In this document: piece after piece, positions 33,919 through 44,593 of the stretch | How the letters are laid out: every line of letters starts with the position of its first letter | How positions within the stretch are numbered: position 1 is the stretch's first letter | Assembly: GCF_021725675.1 (NCBI RefSeq) | Contig: NZ_JAKJPO010000014.1 | Coordinates: 1 to 64,000 of the forward strand | DNA from: Marilutibacter chinensis | GTDB lineage: Bacteria > Pseudomonadota > Gammaproteobacteria > Xanthomonadales > Xanthomonadaceae | Direction of reading: 5' to 3' | DNA length: 64,000 bases | Translations under genes and position numbers: made by a program | Notes under the pieces: model-generated | What the model was told of the DNA's origin: nothing | What the model saw: only the letters and a program-made list of their open reading frames with translations | The model's database searches: none

Positions 33919-35529
33919 ATGACCGCTGCCCGACCGACCGGCGCCGTAAAGATCCGCCGCGCCCTGCTGTCCGTATCCGACAAGACCGGCCTGGTCGAGC
34001 TCGCCACCGCGCTTTCGGAGCTGGGCGTCGAACTGCTGTCCACCGGCGGCACCGCGAAGGCGATCCGCGATGCCGGCCTGGCGGTGAAGGACGTCAGCGA
34101 AGTCACCGGCTTCCCGGAAATGATGGACGGAAGGGTCAAGACCCTGCATCCGGTCGTGCATGGCGGACTGCTCGGGCGTGCCGGCATCGACGACACAGTG
34201 ATGGCCGAACACGGCATCGGCGCGATCGATCTGCTGGTGCTGAACCTCTATCCATTCGAATCGGTCACCGCCCGCGCCGACTGCACGCTCGCGGATGCGG
34301 TGGAGAACATCGACATCGGCGGCCCCGCGATGCTGCGATCGGCGGCGAAGAACTTCGCCCGCGTGGCGGTGGCCACCTCACCCGACCAGTACGCCGACCT
34401 GGTGACGGAACTGCAGGCCAACGACGGCGGACTGTCCTCCGCCAGGCGCTTCGAATTGTCGGTGGCGGCGTTCAACCGCGTGGCGCAGTACGACGCCGCG
34501 ATCAGCAACTACCTGTCCGCGATCGCCGGCAGCTCGGCCGACAGTACGGACGAAGTGCCGGCACGGACGGCGTTCTCCGCGCAGGCCAACGGCAGCTTCG
34601 TGAAGGTCATGGACCTGCGCTACGGCGAGAACCCGCACCAGCAGGCCGCGTTCTACCGGGACCTCTACCCCGCGCCCGGCTCGCTGGCGACGCTGGAGCA
34701 GCTGCAGGGCAAGGAGCTGAGCTACAACAACATCGCCGACAGCGATGCCGCATGGGAATGCGTCCGCCAGTTCGAGGCGCCGGCCTGCGTGATCGTCAAG
34801 CACGCCAATCCCTGCGGCGTGGCCCAGGGCGTGGCCTGCGGAGACGCCTACGAACTGGCCTACGCGACCGACCCGACCAGCGCCTTCGGCGGCATCATCG
34901 CCTTCAACAAGCCGCTCGACGGCGCGACCTGCCGGGCGATCCTGGATCGCCAGTTCGTCGAGGTGCTGATCGCACCCGATTACGACGACGAGGCGCTTGC
35001 CTACGCGTCGAAGAAGGCCAACGTACGCGTGTTGCGGATTCCCCTGGCGCCGCCCTCCACCGGTTTCATCGACACCAAGCGCGTCGGCTCCGGCATGCTG
35101 ATGCAGACCGCCGATGCGCGCGTGGTGACGCGGGACGAGCTGAAGGTCGTGACCAGACTGGCGCCGACCGAGGCGCAGCTCGCCGATCTGCTGTTCGCAT
35201 GGAAGGTGGCCAAGTTCGTGAAGTCCAACGCGATCGTCTACGCGAAGGACCAGCGCACGATCGGCGTCGGCGCCGGCCAGATGAGCCGGGTCTACTCGGC
35301 GCGCATCGCCGGGATCAAGGCCGCCGATGCGAACCTGGTCGTCGAAGGCTCGGTAATGGCGTCGGATGCGTTCTTCCCGTTCCGCGATGGCATCGATGCC
35401 GCCGCCGCTGCCGGCATCAAGGCGGTGATCCAGCCGGGCGGCTCGATGCGCGATGCCGAGGTGATCGCCGCCGCCGACGAACACGGCCTGGCGATGGTGT
35501 TCACCGGCGTGCGCCACTTCCGGCATTGA
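33919..35529 (+). CDS. purH: bifunctional AICAR transformylase / IMP cyclohydrolase
   Basis: 536 residues, the usual length. It catalyses the last two steps of IMP synthesis. The N-terminal cyclohydrolase domain contains [30 protein letters not shown] and [17 protein letters not shown]. The C-terminal transformylase domain has the K-H dyad region ([13 protein letters not shown]) and ends [14 protein letters not shown]. The start is the [12 protein letters not shown] methionine (33919), with a short unconserved frame before it. It follows fis, and purD lies about 3 kb downstream on the same strand. Confidence 0.97.
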   Translation: MTAARPTGAVKIRRALLSVSDKTGLVELATALSELGVELLSTGGTAKAIRDAGLAVKDVSEVTGFPEMMDGRVKTLHPVVHGGLLGRAGIDDTVMAEHGIGAIDLLVLNLYPFESVTARADCTLADAVENIDIGGPAMLRSAAKNFARVAVATSPDQYADLVTELQANDGGLSSARRFELSVAAFNRVAQYDAAISNYLSAIAGSSADSTDEVPARTAFSAQANGSFVKVMDLRYGENPHQQAAFYRDLYPAPGSLATLEQLQGKELSYNNIADSDAAWECVRQFEAPACVIVKHANPCGVAQGVACGDAYELAYATDPTSAFGGIIAFNKPLDGATCRAILDRQFVEVLIAPDYDDEALAYASKKANVRVLRIPLAPPSTGFIDTKRVGSGMLMQTADARVVTRDELKVVTRLAPTEAQLADLLFAWKVAKFVKSNAIVYAKDQRTIGVGAGQMSRVYSARIAGIKAADANLVVEGSVMASDAFFPFRDGIDAAAAAGIKAVIQPGGSMRDAEVIAAADEHGLAMVFTGVRHFRH

Positions 35530-35700
35530 TGTCGAGCACGTCGGCATGATGTCCGGCATGCGCTGCCTGGCCAACCCGTCCGATGCGCCGCGAGGCGATT
35601 CGCGCCGCAGGTCCGAACGAGGGCATGGAAGCGCGCTGACGGAAGTACCGCACGGCGCCTGGCAGACCTGCTCCCTCGCCCTGCACGCCGGATATCCGCC

Positions 35701-36783
35701 ATGACCCTCGCTGTCGCCTTCGGACTGATCACCGGACTGGTCGCGCTGATCTTCGGCGCCGAACTGCTGGTTCGCGGCGCGTCGCGCATCGCGCTGGCGA
35801 CCGGGCTGTCGCCGCTGGTCGTCGGCCTGACCGTGGTCGCGCTGGGCACCAGCGCTCCCGAGCTGGCGACCAGCATCGGCGCGGCCCTGCAGGGATCGCC
35901 CGACATCGCCGTCGGCAACGTCGTCGGCAGCAACATCGCCAACGTGCTGCTGGTGCTCGGCATCGCCGCGCTGGTGGCGCCGCTGGTGGTCGCCCGCCAG
36001 CTGGTCTGGCTGGACGCGCCGCTGCTGGTCGGCGTGTCCGGCGCGGTCTGGCTGATGTCGCTCGACCACCAACTCTCGCGCGTCGAGGGGCTGGCGCTGG
36101 TGCTCGGCGGCATCGCCTACACCGTGCTGCTGGTATGGATGAGCCGGCGTGGCCAGGGCCTTGGCGAGGCCGGCGAGGATCTCGCCGGGATGCCACAACG
36201 GCCCTTGTGGTTCAACCTGCTGCTGTTCGTCGCCGGGCTGGCGTTGCTGGTGCTCGGTGCAGGCTGGCTGGTGCAGTCGGCGGTATCGATCGCGCAGGCG
36301 TTGGGCGTCAGCGAACTGATCATCGGCCTGACCGTGATCGCGATCGGCACCTCACTGCCGGAGATCGCGACCTCGCTCCTGGCGGTCGTCCGCGGCCAGC
36401 GCGACCTCGCTGCCGGCAACGTGATCGGCAGCTGCATCTTCAACCTGCTGGTGGTGCTGGGTGCGACCGCCGTGGTGGCGCCGGACGGCGTCCACGTCTC
36501 GAATTCGGCGCTGAACTTCGACATCCTGGTGATGATCGCGACCGCGGTCGCCTGCCTGCCGATCTTCTTCACCGGCCATTACATCGCACGCTGGGAAGGC
36601 GGCCTGTTCCTCGGCTACTACGTCGCCTACGCCGCCTACCTGCTGCTGGCGAACACCCGTCACGCGGCGCTGGAAACGTTCAGCTCGGTAATGCTGTGGT
36701 TCGTGATCCCGCTGACGGTGGTGACCCTGCTGGTGGTGGTCGCGCACGCGTTGCGCAATCCGCAGAGCGGCGCACCACGGTAG
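35701..36783 (+). CDS. calcium/sodium antiporter (CaCA family)
   Basis: 360 residues with about ten membrane helices in two inverted halves. The two alpha repeats are plain: [20 protein letters not shown] and [20 protein letters not shown], each followed by the ion-binding G-S-N/C-x-x-N strand ([27 protein letters not shown]). It resembles E. coli YrbG and prokaryotic Ca2+/cation exchangers. It is single, 171 bases after purH and convergent with the next symporter gene. Confidence 0.92.
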   Translation: MTLAVAFGLITGLVALIFGAELLVRGASRIALATGLSPLVVGLTVVALGTSAPELATSIGAALQGSPDIAVGNVVGSNIANVLLVLGIAALVAPLVVARQLVWLDAPLLVGVSGAVWLMSLDHQLSRVEGLALVLGGIAYTVLLVWMSRRGQGLGEAGEDLAGMPQRPLWFNLLLFVAGLALLVLGAGWLVQSAVSIAQALGVSELIIGLTVIAIGTSLPEIATSLLAVVRGQRDLAAGNVIGSCIFNLLVVLGATAVVAPDGVHVSNSALNFDILVMIATAVACLPIFFTGHYIARWEGGLFLGYYVAYAAYLLLANTRHAALETFSSVMLWFVIPLTVVTLLVVVAHALRNPQSGAPR

Positions 36784-36811
36784 ATCCAGGCGTCCCGCAG
36801 GAGCGGCGAAT

Positions 36812-38251
36812 CTATTTCCAGATGCCGGCATCCACGCCATGGGCCATTTCAGGATGGCGGGCGATCCGGAAGCTCGGCTCACCGCCGCCATCCAGTTGAG
36901 CCTCGTAGTCGCGGGTCAGCCGCACCACCACCCCGGCCAGCATCACGATCGCGACCAGATTGATCGAGGCCATCACCGCCATCGAGGCATCGGCCGCGTC
37001 CCAGACCAGCTGGACCCTGGAATAGACGCCCCAGGTGATCGTCGCCAGCGCCGCCAGCCGCAGCATCAGCAGCCCGGCCCGGCCGCCGCCGAGATAGAGC
37101 AGGTTGGCCTCGGCGTAGGAATAGTTGCCGAGGATCGTGGTGAAGGCGAAGAAGAACATCGCCACCGCAACGAAGCCGGCGCCCCAGTCGCCGAGGAACA
37201 CCGTCATCGCGGCCTGGGTCAGCTGCACGCCGTCGCTGTTTCCCTCGCCGAGCACACCCGACAACAGGATGATCACTCCGGTCGCGCTGCACACCAGCAG
37301 GGTGTCGATGAACACGCCCAGCGCCTGCACCAGGCCCTGGCTTGCCGGATGGTTCGGCACCGGCGTCACCGCCGCGGCAACGTTCGGGGCGCTGCCCATG
37401 CCGGCCTCGTTCGAATACAGGCCGCGCTTCACACCCTGCAGCATCGCCACGCTCAGCGCGCCCAGCAGGCCCCCGGTAGCGGCGTCGAGTCCGAACGCAC
37501 CACGCACCACCTGCAGCAGCACGGCCGGCAGTTGCGGCAGATGGGTCAGCACGATCCACCCCGCCAGCAGCAGGTAGGCGAGCGACATGAACGGCACCAC
37601 CCACTGCGCGAAGCGCGCGACCGAACGCAGGCCGCCGAAGATGATCGCCGCCGTCAGCACCACCAGCCCGATCGCGACCGTCGCCTGGCCGAGCCCGAAT
37701 GCGCCCTCCAGCGCCTGCGCCATCGCGTTGGCATGCACGCTGCTGAAGATCAGCCCGTAGCTGAGCAGCAGGGCCAGGGCGAAGGCGACGCCCATCCAGC
37801 GACGGCCGAGCCCGCGGGTCATGTAATACGACGGCCCGCCGCGGAACTGGCCGGTCGCGTCACGTTCCTTGTACAACTGCGCCAGCGTGCTTTCGGCATA
37901 GGCGGTCGCCATGCCCAGCAGCGCCGTGCACCACATCCAGAACAGCGCCCCCGGACCGCCGACGCCCAGCGCGATCGCGACCCCGGCCAGGTTGCCGGTG
38001 CCGACCCGCGCCGCCAGGCTGGTGCACAGCGCCTGGAACGGCGAGATGCCGCTGGCGTCGGCACGGGTACCGCCGGCGACGAGCCGCAGCATGTGCGGAA
38101 AGCGACGCAGTTGGAGTCCGCGCAGGCGCACGCTGAAGAACAGGCCGACGGCCAGCAGGCCGTAGACCAGCACGTAGTCCCACAGCAGCGCATTGATGCC
38201 GCCAATCAGTGGCGCCAGCAGCGCCTCGATCGTATCCAGTACCACATCCAT
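36812..38251 (-). CDS. AGCS family sodium:alanine/glycine symporter
   Basis: A 479-residue carrier with about eleven membrane segments. Family signatures include FQALCTSLAARVGTGNLAGV (the conserved T-x-A-x-x-G-x-G-N-x-x-G block), GGPSYYMTRGLG and KRGLYSNEAGMGSAP. The start is taken at MDVVLDTIEALL (38251), the usual N-terminus; the open frame upstream crosses the purD promoter region and is Arg-rich. It imports alanine or glycine with Na+. It is divergent from purD. Confidence 0.93.
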   Translation of the reverse strand: MDVVLDTIEALLAPLIGGINALLWDYVLVYGLLAVGLFFSVRLRGLQLRRFPHMLRLVAGGTRADASGISPFQALCTSLAARVGTGNLAGVAIALGVGGPGALFWMWCTALLGMATAYAESTLAQLYKERDATGQFRGGPSYYMTRGLGRRWMGVAFALALLLSYGLIFSSVHANAMAQALEGAFGLGQATVAIGLVVLTAAIIFGGLRSVARFAQWVVPFMSLAYLLLAGWIVLTHLPQLPAVLLQVVRGAFGLDAATGGLLGALSVAMLQGVKRGLYSNEAGMGSAPNVAAAVTPVPNHPASQGLVQALGVFIDTLLVCSATGVIILLSGVLGEGNSDGVQLTQAAMTVFLGDWGAGFVAVAMFFFAFTTILGNYSYAEANLLYLGGGRAGLLMLRLAALATITWGVYSRVQLVWDAADASMAVMASINLVAIVMLAGVVVRLTRDYEAQLDGGGEPSFRIARHPEMAHGVDAGIWK

Positions 38252-38409
38252 CGGTTGCAGGCGTCCCCGGAGCCCGGCGGGCAATGCGGGCCATGGTAGC
38301 AACGCGCCGCGGATGCGCCGGCCCGGGGGTCCGCCCGCGATACTGCGCGGCTTCCGGAACCTCCCGTAAAATCCGTGACTCCCCATATACACCCCGGCCA
38401 GGAGTGCCC

Positions 38410-39711
38410 ATGAAGATCCTCGTTATCGGTTCCGGCGGCCGCGAACACGCCCTGGCCTGGAAGCTGGCGCAGTCGCCGCGCGTGGAGGAGGTCGTGGTCG
38501 CCCCGGGCAACGCCGGCACCGCCAGCGAGGCCAGGTGCCGCAACGCCGACGTCGCCGCCGACGACCTGGACGGCCTGCTGGCGCTGGCACAGGACGAAGG
38601 TGTCGAGCTGACCGTGGTCGGTCCCGAAGTGCCCCTGGTGGCCGGCGTCGTCGACCGCTTCCGTGCGGCCGGCCAGCGCATCTTCGGGCCAACCGCCGCT
38701 GCCGCGCAGCTCGAAGGCAGCAAAGCGTTCGCCAAGGACTTCCTGGCCCGCCACCGGATCCCGACCGCGCACTACGCGGTGTTCACCGAGGCCGACAAGG
38801 CACTGGACTACATCCACCAGAAGGGCGCACCGATCGTGATCAAGGCCGACGGCCTGGCGGCCGGCAAGGGCGTGATCGTCGCGACGACCGTGGCCGAGGC
38901 CGAGGCGGCGGTCACCGACATGCTGTCCGACTATGCATTCGGCCAGGCCGGTGCGCGGGTGGTGATCGAGGAGTTCCTCGACGGCGAGGAGGCCAGCTTC
39001 ATCGCGATGGTCGACGGCAGCACCGCACTGCCGATGGCGACCAGCCAGGACCACAAGCGGGTCGGCGACGGCGACACCGGTCCGAATACCGGCGGCATGG
39101 GCGCGTACTCCCCGGCACCTGTGGTCACCCCGGCCGTCCACGACCGCATCATGCGCGAGGTGATCGAGCCGACCGTGCGCGGCATGGCCGCCGATGGCGT
39201 TCCGTTCACCGGTTTCCTCTATGCCGGCCTGATGATCGACCACAGCGGCGCGCCGAAGGTCATCGAATTCAACGTCCGGTTCGGCGACCCCGAGACCCAG
39301 CCGATCATGCTGCGGTTGCAGTCCGACCTGGTCGAACTGGTCGACGCTGCGATCGACGGCAAGCTCGCCGGTCGCCGCGTCGACTGGGATCCGCGCGCCT
39401 CGCTCGGCGTGGTGATGGCCGCCGAAGGCTACCCCGGCAAGCCGCGCACCGGCGACGTCATCGGCAGCTGGGACACGCCCGACGTGGACGACGCCAAGGT
39501 TTTCCATGCCGGCACGAAGGTCGAGGGCGAACACGTCGTCACCGCCGGCGGCCGCGTGCTGTGCGTCTGCGCGCTGGGCGACAGCGTCGCCGAGGCGCAG
39601 AAGAATGCCTATGCCGAGGTCGCCGGGATTTCCTGGCACGGCGAGTTCCACCGCCATGACATCGGCTGGCGCGCGATCGCGCGGGAGCAGGGCGAACCGG
39701 TGACGGCGTAA
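38410..39711 (+). CDS. purD: phosphoribosylamine-glycine ligase
   Basis: A 433-residue ATP-grasp enzyme that makes GAR from phosphoribosylamine and glycine. The start ATG at 38410 has GGAG 5 bases upstream. Motifs: MKILVIGSGGREHALAWKL at the N-terminus, IVIKADGLAAGKGVIVATT for ATP binding, SQDHKRVGDGDTGPNTGGMG and EFNVRFGDPETQPIM in the catalytic part. It is the second purine gene in the window after purH, separated by two transport genes. Confidence 0.97.
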   Translation: MKILVIGSGGREHALAWKLAQSPRVEEVVVAPGNAGTASEARCRNADVAADDLDGLLALAQDEGVELTVVGPEVPLVAGVVDRFRAAGQRIFGPTAAAAQLEGSKAFAKDFLARHRIPTAHYAVFTEADKALDYIHQKGAPIVIKADGLAAGKGVIVATTVAEAEAAVTDMLSDYAFGQAGARVVIEEFLDGEEASFIAMVDGSTALPMATSQDHKRVGDGDTGPNTGGMGAYSPAPVVTPAVHDRIMREVIEPTVRGMAADGVPFTGFLYAGLMIDHSGAPKVIEFNVRFGDPETQPIMLRLQSDLVELVDAAIDGKLAGRRVDWDPRASLGVVMAAEGYPGKPRTGDVIGSWDTPDVDDAKVFHAGTKVEGEHVVTAGGRVLCVCALGDSVAEAQKNAYAEVAGISWHGEFHRHDIGWRAIAREQGEPVTA

Positions 39712-39754
39712 GGCCGGTGCCGGTGCGCGCCGGCACGACCGCCGTCGTCCTGAC

Positions 39755-40285
39755 CTACTGCACGTACACGAGGTAGTCGGTCGCCCCCGGATCATGCCCG
39801 AGCTGATGCATCAGGGCCGTGACCTGGCCGCGGTGATGGGTCTGGTGATTGAACATGTGCGCCACCGCGATCCAGGCCGCGTGCTCGCGCCGATCGCCCC
39901 GGGAATTGCGATAGCGCATCGTTTCCCCGAGCAGATCGTCCGAAAGCTCCTCGACCCAGTCGGAAATGACCCGGTCGGTCGCGCGCCGCCCGGCGTGCAG
40001 CGCTTCGAACCCGGCGTACAGCTGCTGACGCAACGACGAGAATTCGTGCACCAGGTCAGCGCCCTCCAGCGACGACAGCGCGGGGAACGCCGCGGCAAAG
40101 CGGCCCAGCCAGATCCGGTCGGCAAGCAGGATGTGGTTCAGTGTCCCGTGGATCGAACCGAAGAAGGCACCCATGTCCTTCTTCCGCTCATCGTCGGTCA
40201 GTCCCGAAAGCTGCTCGAACAGCCGCCGGTTGAACTCGCGGTTGTACCGGGCGAATCCCCGGAGCTGATCCTGATGCGTGCTCAT
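39755..40285 (-). CDS. DinB family protein
   Basis: A 176-residue four-helix-bundle protein of the DinB/YfiT metalloenzyme superfamily. The start is MSTHQDQLRGFARYN (40285), with GAGG upstream. The three metal-binding histidines of the family are visible: SIHGTLNHILLADRIWL near residue 45-50, and HMFNHQTHHRGQV near 145-155. Relatives are thiol-dependent transferases or DNA-damage-induced proteins; the substrate is unknown. It is convergent with purD. Confidence 0.88.
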   Translation of the reverse strand: MSTHQDQLRGFARYNREFNRRLFEQLSGLTDDERKKDMGAFFGSIHGTLNHILLADRIWLGRFAAAFPALSSLEGADLVHEFSSLRQQLYAGFEALHAGRRATDRVISDWVEELSDDLLGETMRYRNSRGDRREHAAWIAVAHMFNHQTHHRGQVTALMHQLGHDPGATDYLVYVQ

Positions 40286-40406
40286 ATGACCTCTTCCGCG
40301 GTGCGACCATGCCCGGGCCTGACCGGTCGCATCGCATGGCAACGACGTGCCAGAGTAGCGCAAAGCATGCGTTCGATGCCTGGGCGGATCCGAATGGGAG
40401 GGACTT

Positions 40407-40793
40407 TCAATTCAACGGGCCCGTGCCGATCCGCGCGGCTTCCTGCCGCTTGCGCGCCCGGAGGATCCTGTTTGCGACGAGCAGGTTCCTGGCCGGCAGG
40501 ATCAGCCCCGACTCGAACGGGCTCAGCACCAGCGTGGTCACCAGAACCGGAACCACCCCGACAGTGCGCGCCGCCGGGTCGATGCGCCGGCACAACCGGT
40601 GAACCCGCACGGTGTAGAACAGCACCGGCGGGACCGTGATGAGCGTGAGCAGTACCGAGGCTTTCAGTCCATCCCCGCTCCACTGGAGCGAAACGAACAC
40701 GCACATGGCCGCGAACCACGCCACATGCAGAACGTAGGTGCGGATCAGCGCAGTACGCGCTTTTTCCAGCTCACGCCGCAGGTCGTCTCCCAT
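40407..40793 (-). CDS. small membrane protein of unknown function
   Basis: 128 residues, starting at MGDDLRRELEKAR (40793). A basic N-terminal helix is followed by about three hydrophobic segments (TYVLHVAWFAAMCVFVSL; ASVLLTLITVPPVLFYTV; VGVVPVLVTTLVLS) and a basic tail. It is not recognised. It lies 7 bases downstream of the DUF2200 gene and is probably in the same operon. Confidence 0.6.
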   Translation of the reverse strand: MGDDLRRELEKARTALIRTYVLHVAWFAAMCVFVSLQWSGDGLKASVLLTLITVPPVLFYTVRVHRLCRRIDPAARTVGVVPVLVTTLVLSPFESGLILPARNLLVANRILRARKRQEAARIGTGPLN

Positions 40794-40800
40794 GCACGAC

Positions 40801-41151
40801 CTACTTCCGCAGGATCTTGTCCAGGGCCTTGCCCTTTGCAAGCTCATCAACAAGCTTGTCCAGACAGCGGATCTTCCGCATCAGCGGGTCTTCGACCTCT
40901 TCCACGCGTACCACGCACACCACGCCCTTGACGAGCGAGGCCTTCGGATTGAACGACGGCGCCTGGGCGAAGAAAGTCTCCATGTCACTCTCGTTCTCGA
41001 TCTGATTCCGCAGCTCCGCCGGGCCATAGCCCGTCAGCCAGCAGATGATCCTGTCCACCTCTTCCTTCGTCCGCTTCCTGCGCTCCGCCTTCTGGACATA
41101 CAACGGGTAAACGCTCGCGAACTTCATGCGGTATATCCGATGCTGGGTCAT
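40801..41151 (-). CDS. DUF2200 family protein
   Basis: 116 residues. The start [19 protein letters not shown] (41151) has GGAGG 7 bases upstream. DUF2200 members share this opening, [17 protein letters not shown] and [20 protein letters not shown], and a C-terminal Lys-rich helix. They are small, single-domain and uncharacterised; many are annotated next to metabolic genes with no fixed partner. It is co-transcribed with the small membrane protein that follows. The long open frame upstream of the start is not conserved. Confidence 0.88.
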   Translation of the reverse strand: MTQHRIYRMKFASVYPLYVQKAERRKRTKEEVDRIICWLTGYGPAELRNQIENESDMETFFAQAPSFNPKASLVKGVVCVVRVEEVEDPLMRKIRCLDKLVDELAKGKALDKILRK

Positions 41152-41405
41152 CGTCGTCCTCCCGTCGATCGAATCTCGATGGGAGCATATCTTCGCAGGT
41201 CTCCGCAGAGTGCTCCTGCAGCGCACACCGCATCGGACCTGTTTAAGCGGCACCAGATCGGCCTGGGCACACTCCGCTTGTTCGCCGCACCGGCTTGCCC
41301 CCCGCACATGGCGCGCACCAGCCACGGCCGCCGGGTCCGGGCACCCCGGTCCGGTCGCCTGCCCATTCGACCGGCTACACTCCCGCGGAACCGCGTGGAG
41401 GCTCC

Positions 41406-43397
41406 ATGACGAAGGACGTGACGGCGCAGCAGGAATCGAACGACGCATTGATGGGGCGCAGGCCGCCGGCCGCCGGCCCCGGACCGGATGCGCCACCCAC
41501 CCGCAGCCAGTTCGGCCTGCTGAAGCAGCGACGCTTCCTGCCATTCTTCGTGGTGCAGGCGCTGGGCGCGTTCAACGACAACGTGTTCCGCCAGGCGATC
41601 ATCGGCATGCTGTTCTGGCTCGGCGCCAACAGCGAGGACAAGGCGCTGTACGCGAGCCTGGCGCCGGCGATCTTCATCCTGCCCTACTTCCTGTTCTCCG
41701 GGCTCGCCGGCCAGGTCGCGGAGAAGCTGGAGAAGCACCGGCTGATCCGCATCACCACCGCGATGGAGATCGCGATCATGTCGGTGGCGGCAGCCGGCTT
41801 CTATCTGCAGAGCCTGCCGGTGCTGCTGGTCGCGTTGTTCTGCACCGGCCTGCAATCGACCCTGTTCGGTCCGGTCAAGTACTCGATCCTGCCGTCGGTG
41901 CTGCGCCCGGAGGAGCTGACGGGCGGGAATGGGCTTGTCGAAATGGGCACGTCGATGTCGATCCTGCTCGGCATGATCCTCGGCGGGCTGCTGTTCAAGC
42001 TGGCCGGCGATCAGGGACCCTGGGTGACCGGCACGGCGGTGGTCGCATTGGCAGTGACCGGCAACCTGGTCAGCCGGCTGATCCCGCGGGTCGATGCCGG
42101 CGCGCCGGACCTGAGGATCAACTGGAATCCGATTCCCGAATCGGTGCACATGCTCAAGCTGGCGCGCAGGCAGCTGGCGGTGCGCAACGCAGTGCTCGGG
42201 GTGTCGTGGTTCTGGTTCGTGGGTACCGTGCTGACCTCGCAACTGCCGGCCTATGCCGAGGTTCACCTGGGCGGCGATGCGACGCTGTACATCTTCGCGC
42301 TGGCGCTGTTCTCGATCGGCACCGGCGTGGGTTCCCTGCTGTGCGAGAAGCTGTCCGGACGCACCGTCGAGATCGGACTGGTGCCGCTGGGCGCGTTCGG
42401 GATGAGCGCCTTCATCCTCGACCTGTATTTCGCCCGCACCGGCGTCGCAACGGCGGCCGGGCTGGACGTGGCCGGCTTCCTGCGTACCGAGGGCAGCTGG
42501 CGGATCGTCACCGACCTGCTCGGGATCGGCCTGTTCGCCGGCCTGTTCGTGGTGCCGCTGTTCGCGCTGATCCAGAGCCGTTCGCCGAAGAACGAACTGT
42601 CGCGCGTGATCGCCGGCCTCAACATCCAGAACTCGGGCTTCATCGTGCTGGCGGCGATGTCGGCACTGGCAGCGCAGAAGCTGCTGGGCTGGACGATCCC
42701 GCAGGTGTTCCTGGCGCTGGCGGTGCTCAACATCCTGGTCGCGATCTGGATCTTCACGATCGTGCCCGAATTCCTGATGAGGTTCCTGAGCTGGCTGCTG
42801 GTGCGGGTGCTGTACCGGCTGCGGGTCCGCGGGGTCGAGGCGCACGTACCCGACGAGGGGCCGGCGCTGATCGTCTGCAACCACGTCAGCTACATGGACG
42901 CGCTGATCCTGTCGGCCTGCATCCCACGCCCGGTGCGATTCGTCATGTACTACCGGATATTCAACATCCCGGTGATGCGCTGGATCTTCCGCACCGCCAA
43001 GGCGATTCCGATCGCCGGCGCGAAGGAGGATCCGGAACTGCTGCGACGCGCCTACGATGAGATCGACGCAGCGCTGGCCGATGGCGAGCTGGTCGGGATC
43101 TTCCCCGAGGGCGCGTTGACGCGGGACGGGACGATCGCGCCGTTCAAGGCCGGCGCCGAGCGGATCCTGGAACGGGCGAACGCGCGCGGCCAGACGGTCC
43201 CGGTGGTGCCGATGGCGCTGCGCGGGATGTGGGCCAGCATGTGGAGCCGACGCGACTCCCGGCTGGGGCGGATGCGCGTGCCGCGCCGCTTCCGCGCGCA
43301 TGTGGAGGTGCTGGCCGGAGCGCCGATCGACGGCACCACGGCAACCGCGGCCGGACTCGAGGAACGGGTGCGGGCGATGCGCGGCGACGCCGCGTGA
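41406..43397 (+). CDS. LplT-like transporter fused to PlsC-type acyltransferase
   Basis: 663 residues. Residues about 35-440 are a major-facilitator carrier like the lysophospholipid transporter LplT ([18 protein letters not shown], then [20 protein letters not shown]). Residues about 460-663 are a 1-acyl-glycerol-3-phosphate acyltransferase with the H493-x4-D498 motif (NHVSYMDAL) and [10 protein letters not shown]. Together they should flip lysophospholipid to the inner leaflet and re-acylate it. In E. coli the acyltransferase is instead joined to an acyl-ACP synthetase (Aas); here no AMP-ligase domain follows. The start ATG at 41406 has GGAG upstream and gives the expected cytoplasmic N-terminus. 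Confidence 0.9.
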   Translation: MTKDVTAQQESNDALMGRRPPAAGPGPDAPPTRSQFGLLKQRRFLPFFVVQALGAFNDNVFRQAIIGMLFWLGANSEDKALYASLAPAIFILPYFLFSGLAGQVAEKLEKHRLIRITTAMEIAIMSVAAAGFYLQSLPVLLVALFCTGLQSTLFGPVKYSILPSVLRPEELTGGNGLVEMGTSMSILLGMILGGLLFKLAGDQGPWVTGTAVVALAVTGNLVSRLIPRVDAGAPDLRINWNPIPESVHMLKLARRQLAVRNAVLGVSWFWFVGTVLTSQLPAYAEVHLGGDATLYIFALALFSIGTGVGSLLCEKLSGRTVEIGLVPLGAFGMSAFILDLYFARTGVATAAGLDVAGFLRTEGSWRIVTDLLGIGLFAGLFVVPLFALIQSRSPKNELSRVIAGLNIQNSGFIVLAAMSALAAQKLLGWTIPQVFLALAVLNILVAIWIFTIVPEFLMRFLSWLLVRVLYRLRVRGVEAHVPDEGPALIVCNHVSYMDALILSACIPRPVRFVMYYRIFNIPVMRWIFRTAKAIPIAGAKEDPELLRRAYDEIDAALADGELVGIFPEGALTRDGTIAPFKAGAERILERANARGQTVPVVPMALRGMWASMWSRRDSRLGRMRVPRRFRAHVEVLAGAPIDGTTATAAGLEERVRAMRGDAA

Positions 43398-43788
43398 TGC
43401 CGGTGCAGGGTGTCCGCCCCATCGGGGCACGGCAATCGCAGCGAGCGTGCAGCGGCGCGGCACAGGCAGGGCGCGCTGCCGCCATGATGCTCCTGGTGGA
43501 GGTGTCCGCTCCGCAACGGCAATTTCCGCATGGCGCCGGCGGCACCACGACCGGCGCTGCCGGCATCGGCGGATGGCGATGGCCTTGCAGACGCTCCCGC
43601 GACCACGGCGATGACGCGAATTTCGCCGGCCGCTGCTAGGATGCGACAGGGGAACGTGCCGGCAGACGGACCGCATCGGCGCACATCGATATCCGTCGTC
43701 CGGGTCGCGCATCCGCAGTCGGCCACGACAACGCTTTACCGCAACGCTTTACGTAACCAGCCATCACAATCAGAAGGGGAACACCACC
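43398..43788. other. 391-bp gene-free region upstream of the dispanin cluster
   Basis: No credible gene. It must contain the promoter of the three small membrane-protein genes that follow. A 10-bp direct repeat AACGCTTTAC occurs at 43730-43739 and 43743-43752, about 40 bases before the first gene, where an operator could sit. AAGGGG precedes the first start codon. Open frames here are extensions of high-GC shadows. Confidence 0.45.
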
Positions 43789-44133
43789 ATGAGCATGCCG
43801 CCTCCGGTACCGCCCGCCTCGGCGCCGCCGCAACCGGTCCAGAACCACCTCGCCTGGGCGATCGTCTCCACCGTCGTCGCGTTCTGCCTGTGCTGCTTCG
43901 TCGGTGCGATTCCGGGCGTGGTCGCGATCGTCTACTCGGCACAGGTCAACAAGAAGCTCAACCTCGGCGACGTGCAGGGCGCGATGCAGGCCTCGGCGAA
44001 TGCCAAGACCTGGTGCTGGGTCACCACCGGCCTGGCGATCTTCGGCCTGCTGCTGAACGTCTGGGGGTTCATGACCGGCGGCACTGAGCAGTACATGCAG
44101 ATGATCGAGGAAATGCAGCGGGCCCAGCAGTAA
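43789..44133 (+). CDS. CD225/dispanin family membrane protein
   Basis: 114 residues. A Pro-rich N-terminal tail is followed by the CD225/dispanin pattern: a first helix (AWAIVSTVVAFCLCCFVGAIPGVVAIVYSAQV) whose end G-x-x-A-I-V-Y-S-x-x-V matches the family, a short polar loop with alternating Ala/Lys, and a second helix (TWCWVTTGLAIFGLLLNVWG). Eukaryotic members include IFITM proteins; bacterial ones are uncharacterised. It is the first of three small membrane genes, 3 bases before the DUF2752 gene. Confidence 0.85.
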   Translation: MSMPPPVPPASAPPQPVQNHLAWAIVSTVVAFCLCCFVGAIPGVVAIVYSAQVNKKLNLGDVQGAMQASANAKTWCWVTTGLAIFGLLLNVWGFMTGGTEQYMQMIEEMQRAQQ

Positions 44134-44136
44134 CCG

Positions 44137-44568
44137 ATGGCCGCCGCATCCGCCCCGCCCCGTTTCCGCTGGCCGCTGGCCGCCGTCTCCGCGGCGGCCG
44201 TGGCCCTGGCCGGTTTCGGGGTGTGGGTGCTGCGCAACTTCGATCCCAATGCGGCGAACAGCCCGTTCATGGGCTGCATCTTCCTCGAGGCCACCGGACT
44301 GTACTGCCCCGGCTGCGGCACCACCCGTGCACTGCATGCGCTGGTGCACGGCGACCTCGTCGGAATGGTGGCGATGAACCCGCTGCTACCGGCGCTCGCG
44401 GTCGCGCTGCCGCCGATCGTGCTGCACGGCCTGGGCTGGCAGGTGCCGTTGCCAGGCGCGGTGATGCGCACGCTCAACAATCCCAAACTGTGGCTGGTGC
44501 TGCTGACCGGCTACTGGATCGCCCGCAACCTGCCGTGGTGGCCGTTCACCTGGCTGGCGCCGGGTTGA
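44137..44568 (+). CDS. DUF2752 family membrane protein
   Basis: 143 residues. The DUF2752 hallmark is TGLYCPGCGTTRALHALVHGD, with a C-P-G-C-G-x-T-R motif after a first membrane helix; two or three further helices follow (VAMNPLLPALAVALPPIVL; LWLVLLTGYWIARNLPWW). Function is unknown. It lies between two dispanin genes with short spacing (3 and 25 bases), so the three are one operon. Confidence 0.88.
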   Translation: MAAASAPPRFRWPLAAVSAAAVALAGFGVWVLRNFDPNAANSPFMGCIFLEATGLYCPGCGTTRALHALVHGDLVGMVAMNPLLPALAVALPPIVLHGLGWQVPLPGAVMRTLNNPKLWLVLLTGYWIARNLPWWPFTWLAPG

Positions 44569-44593
44569 TCGTCCGTCCCGCTGGAGACTCCCG

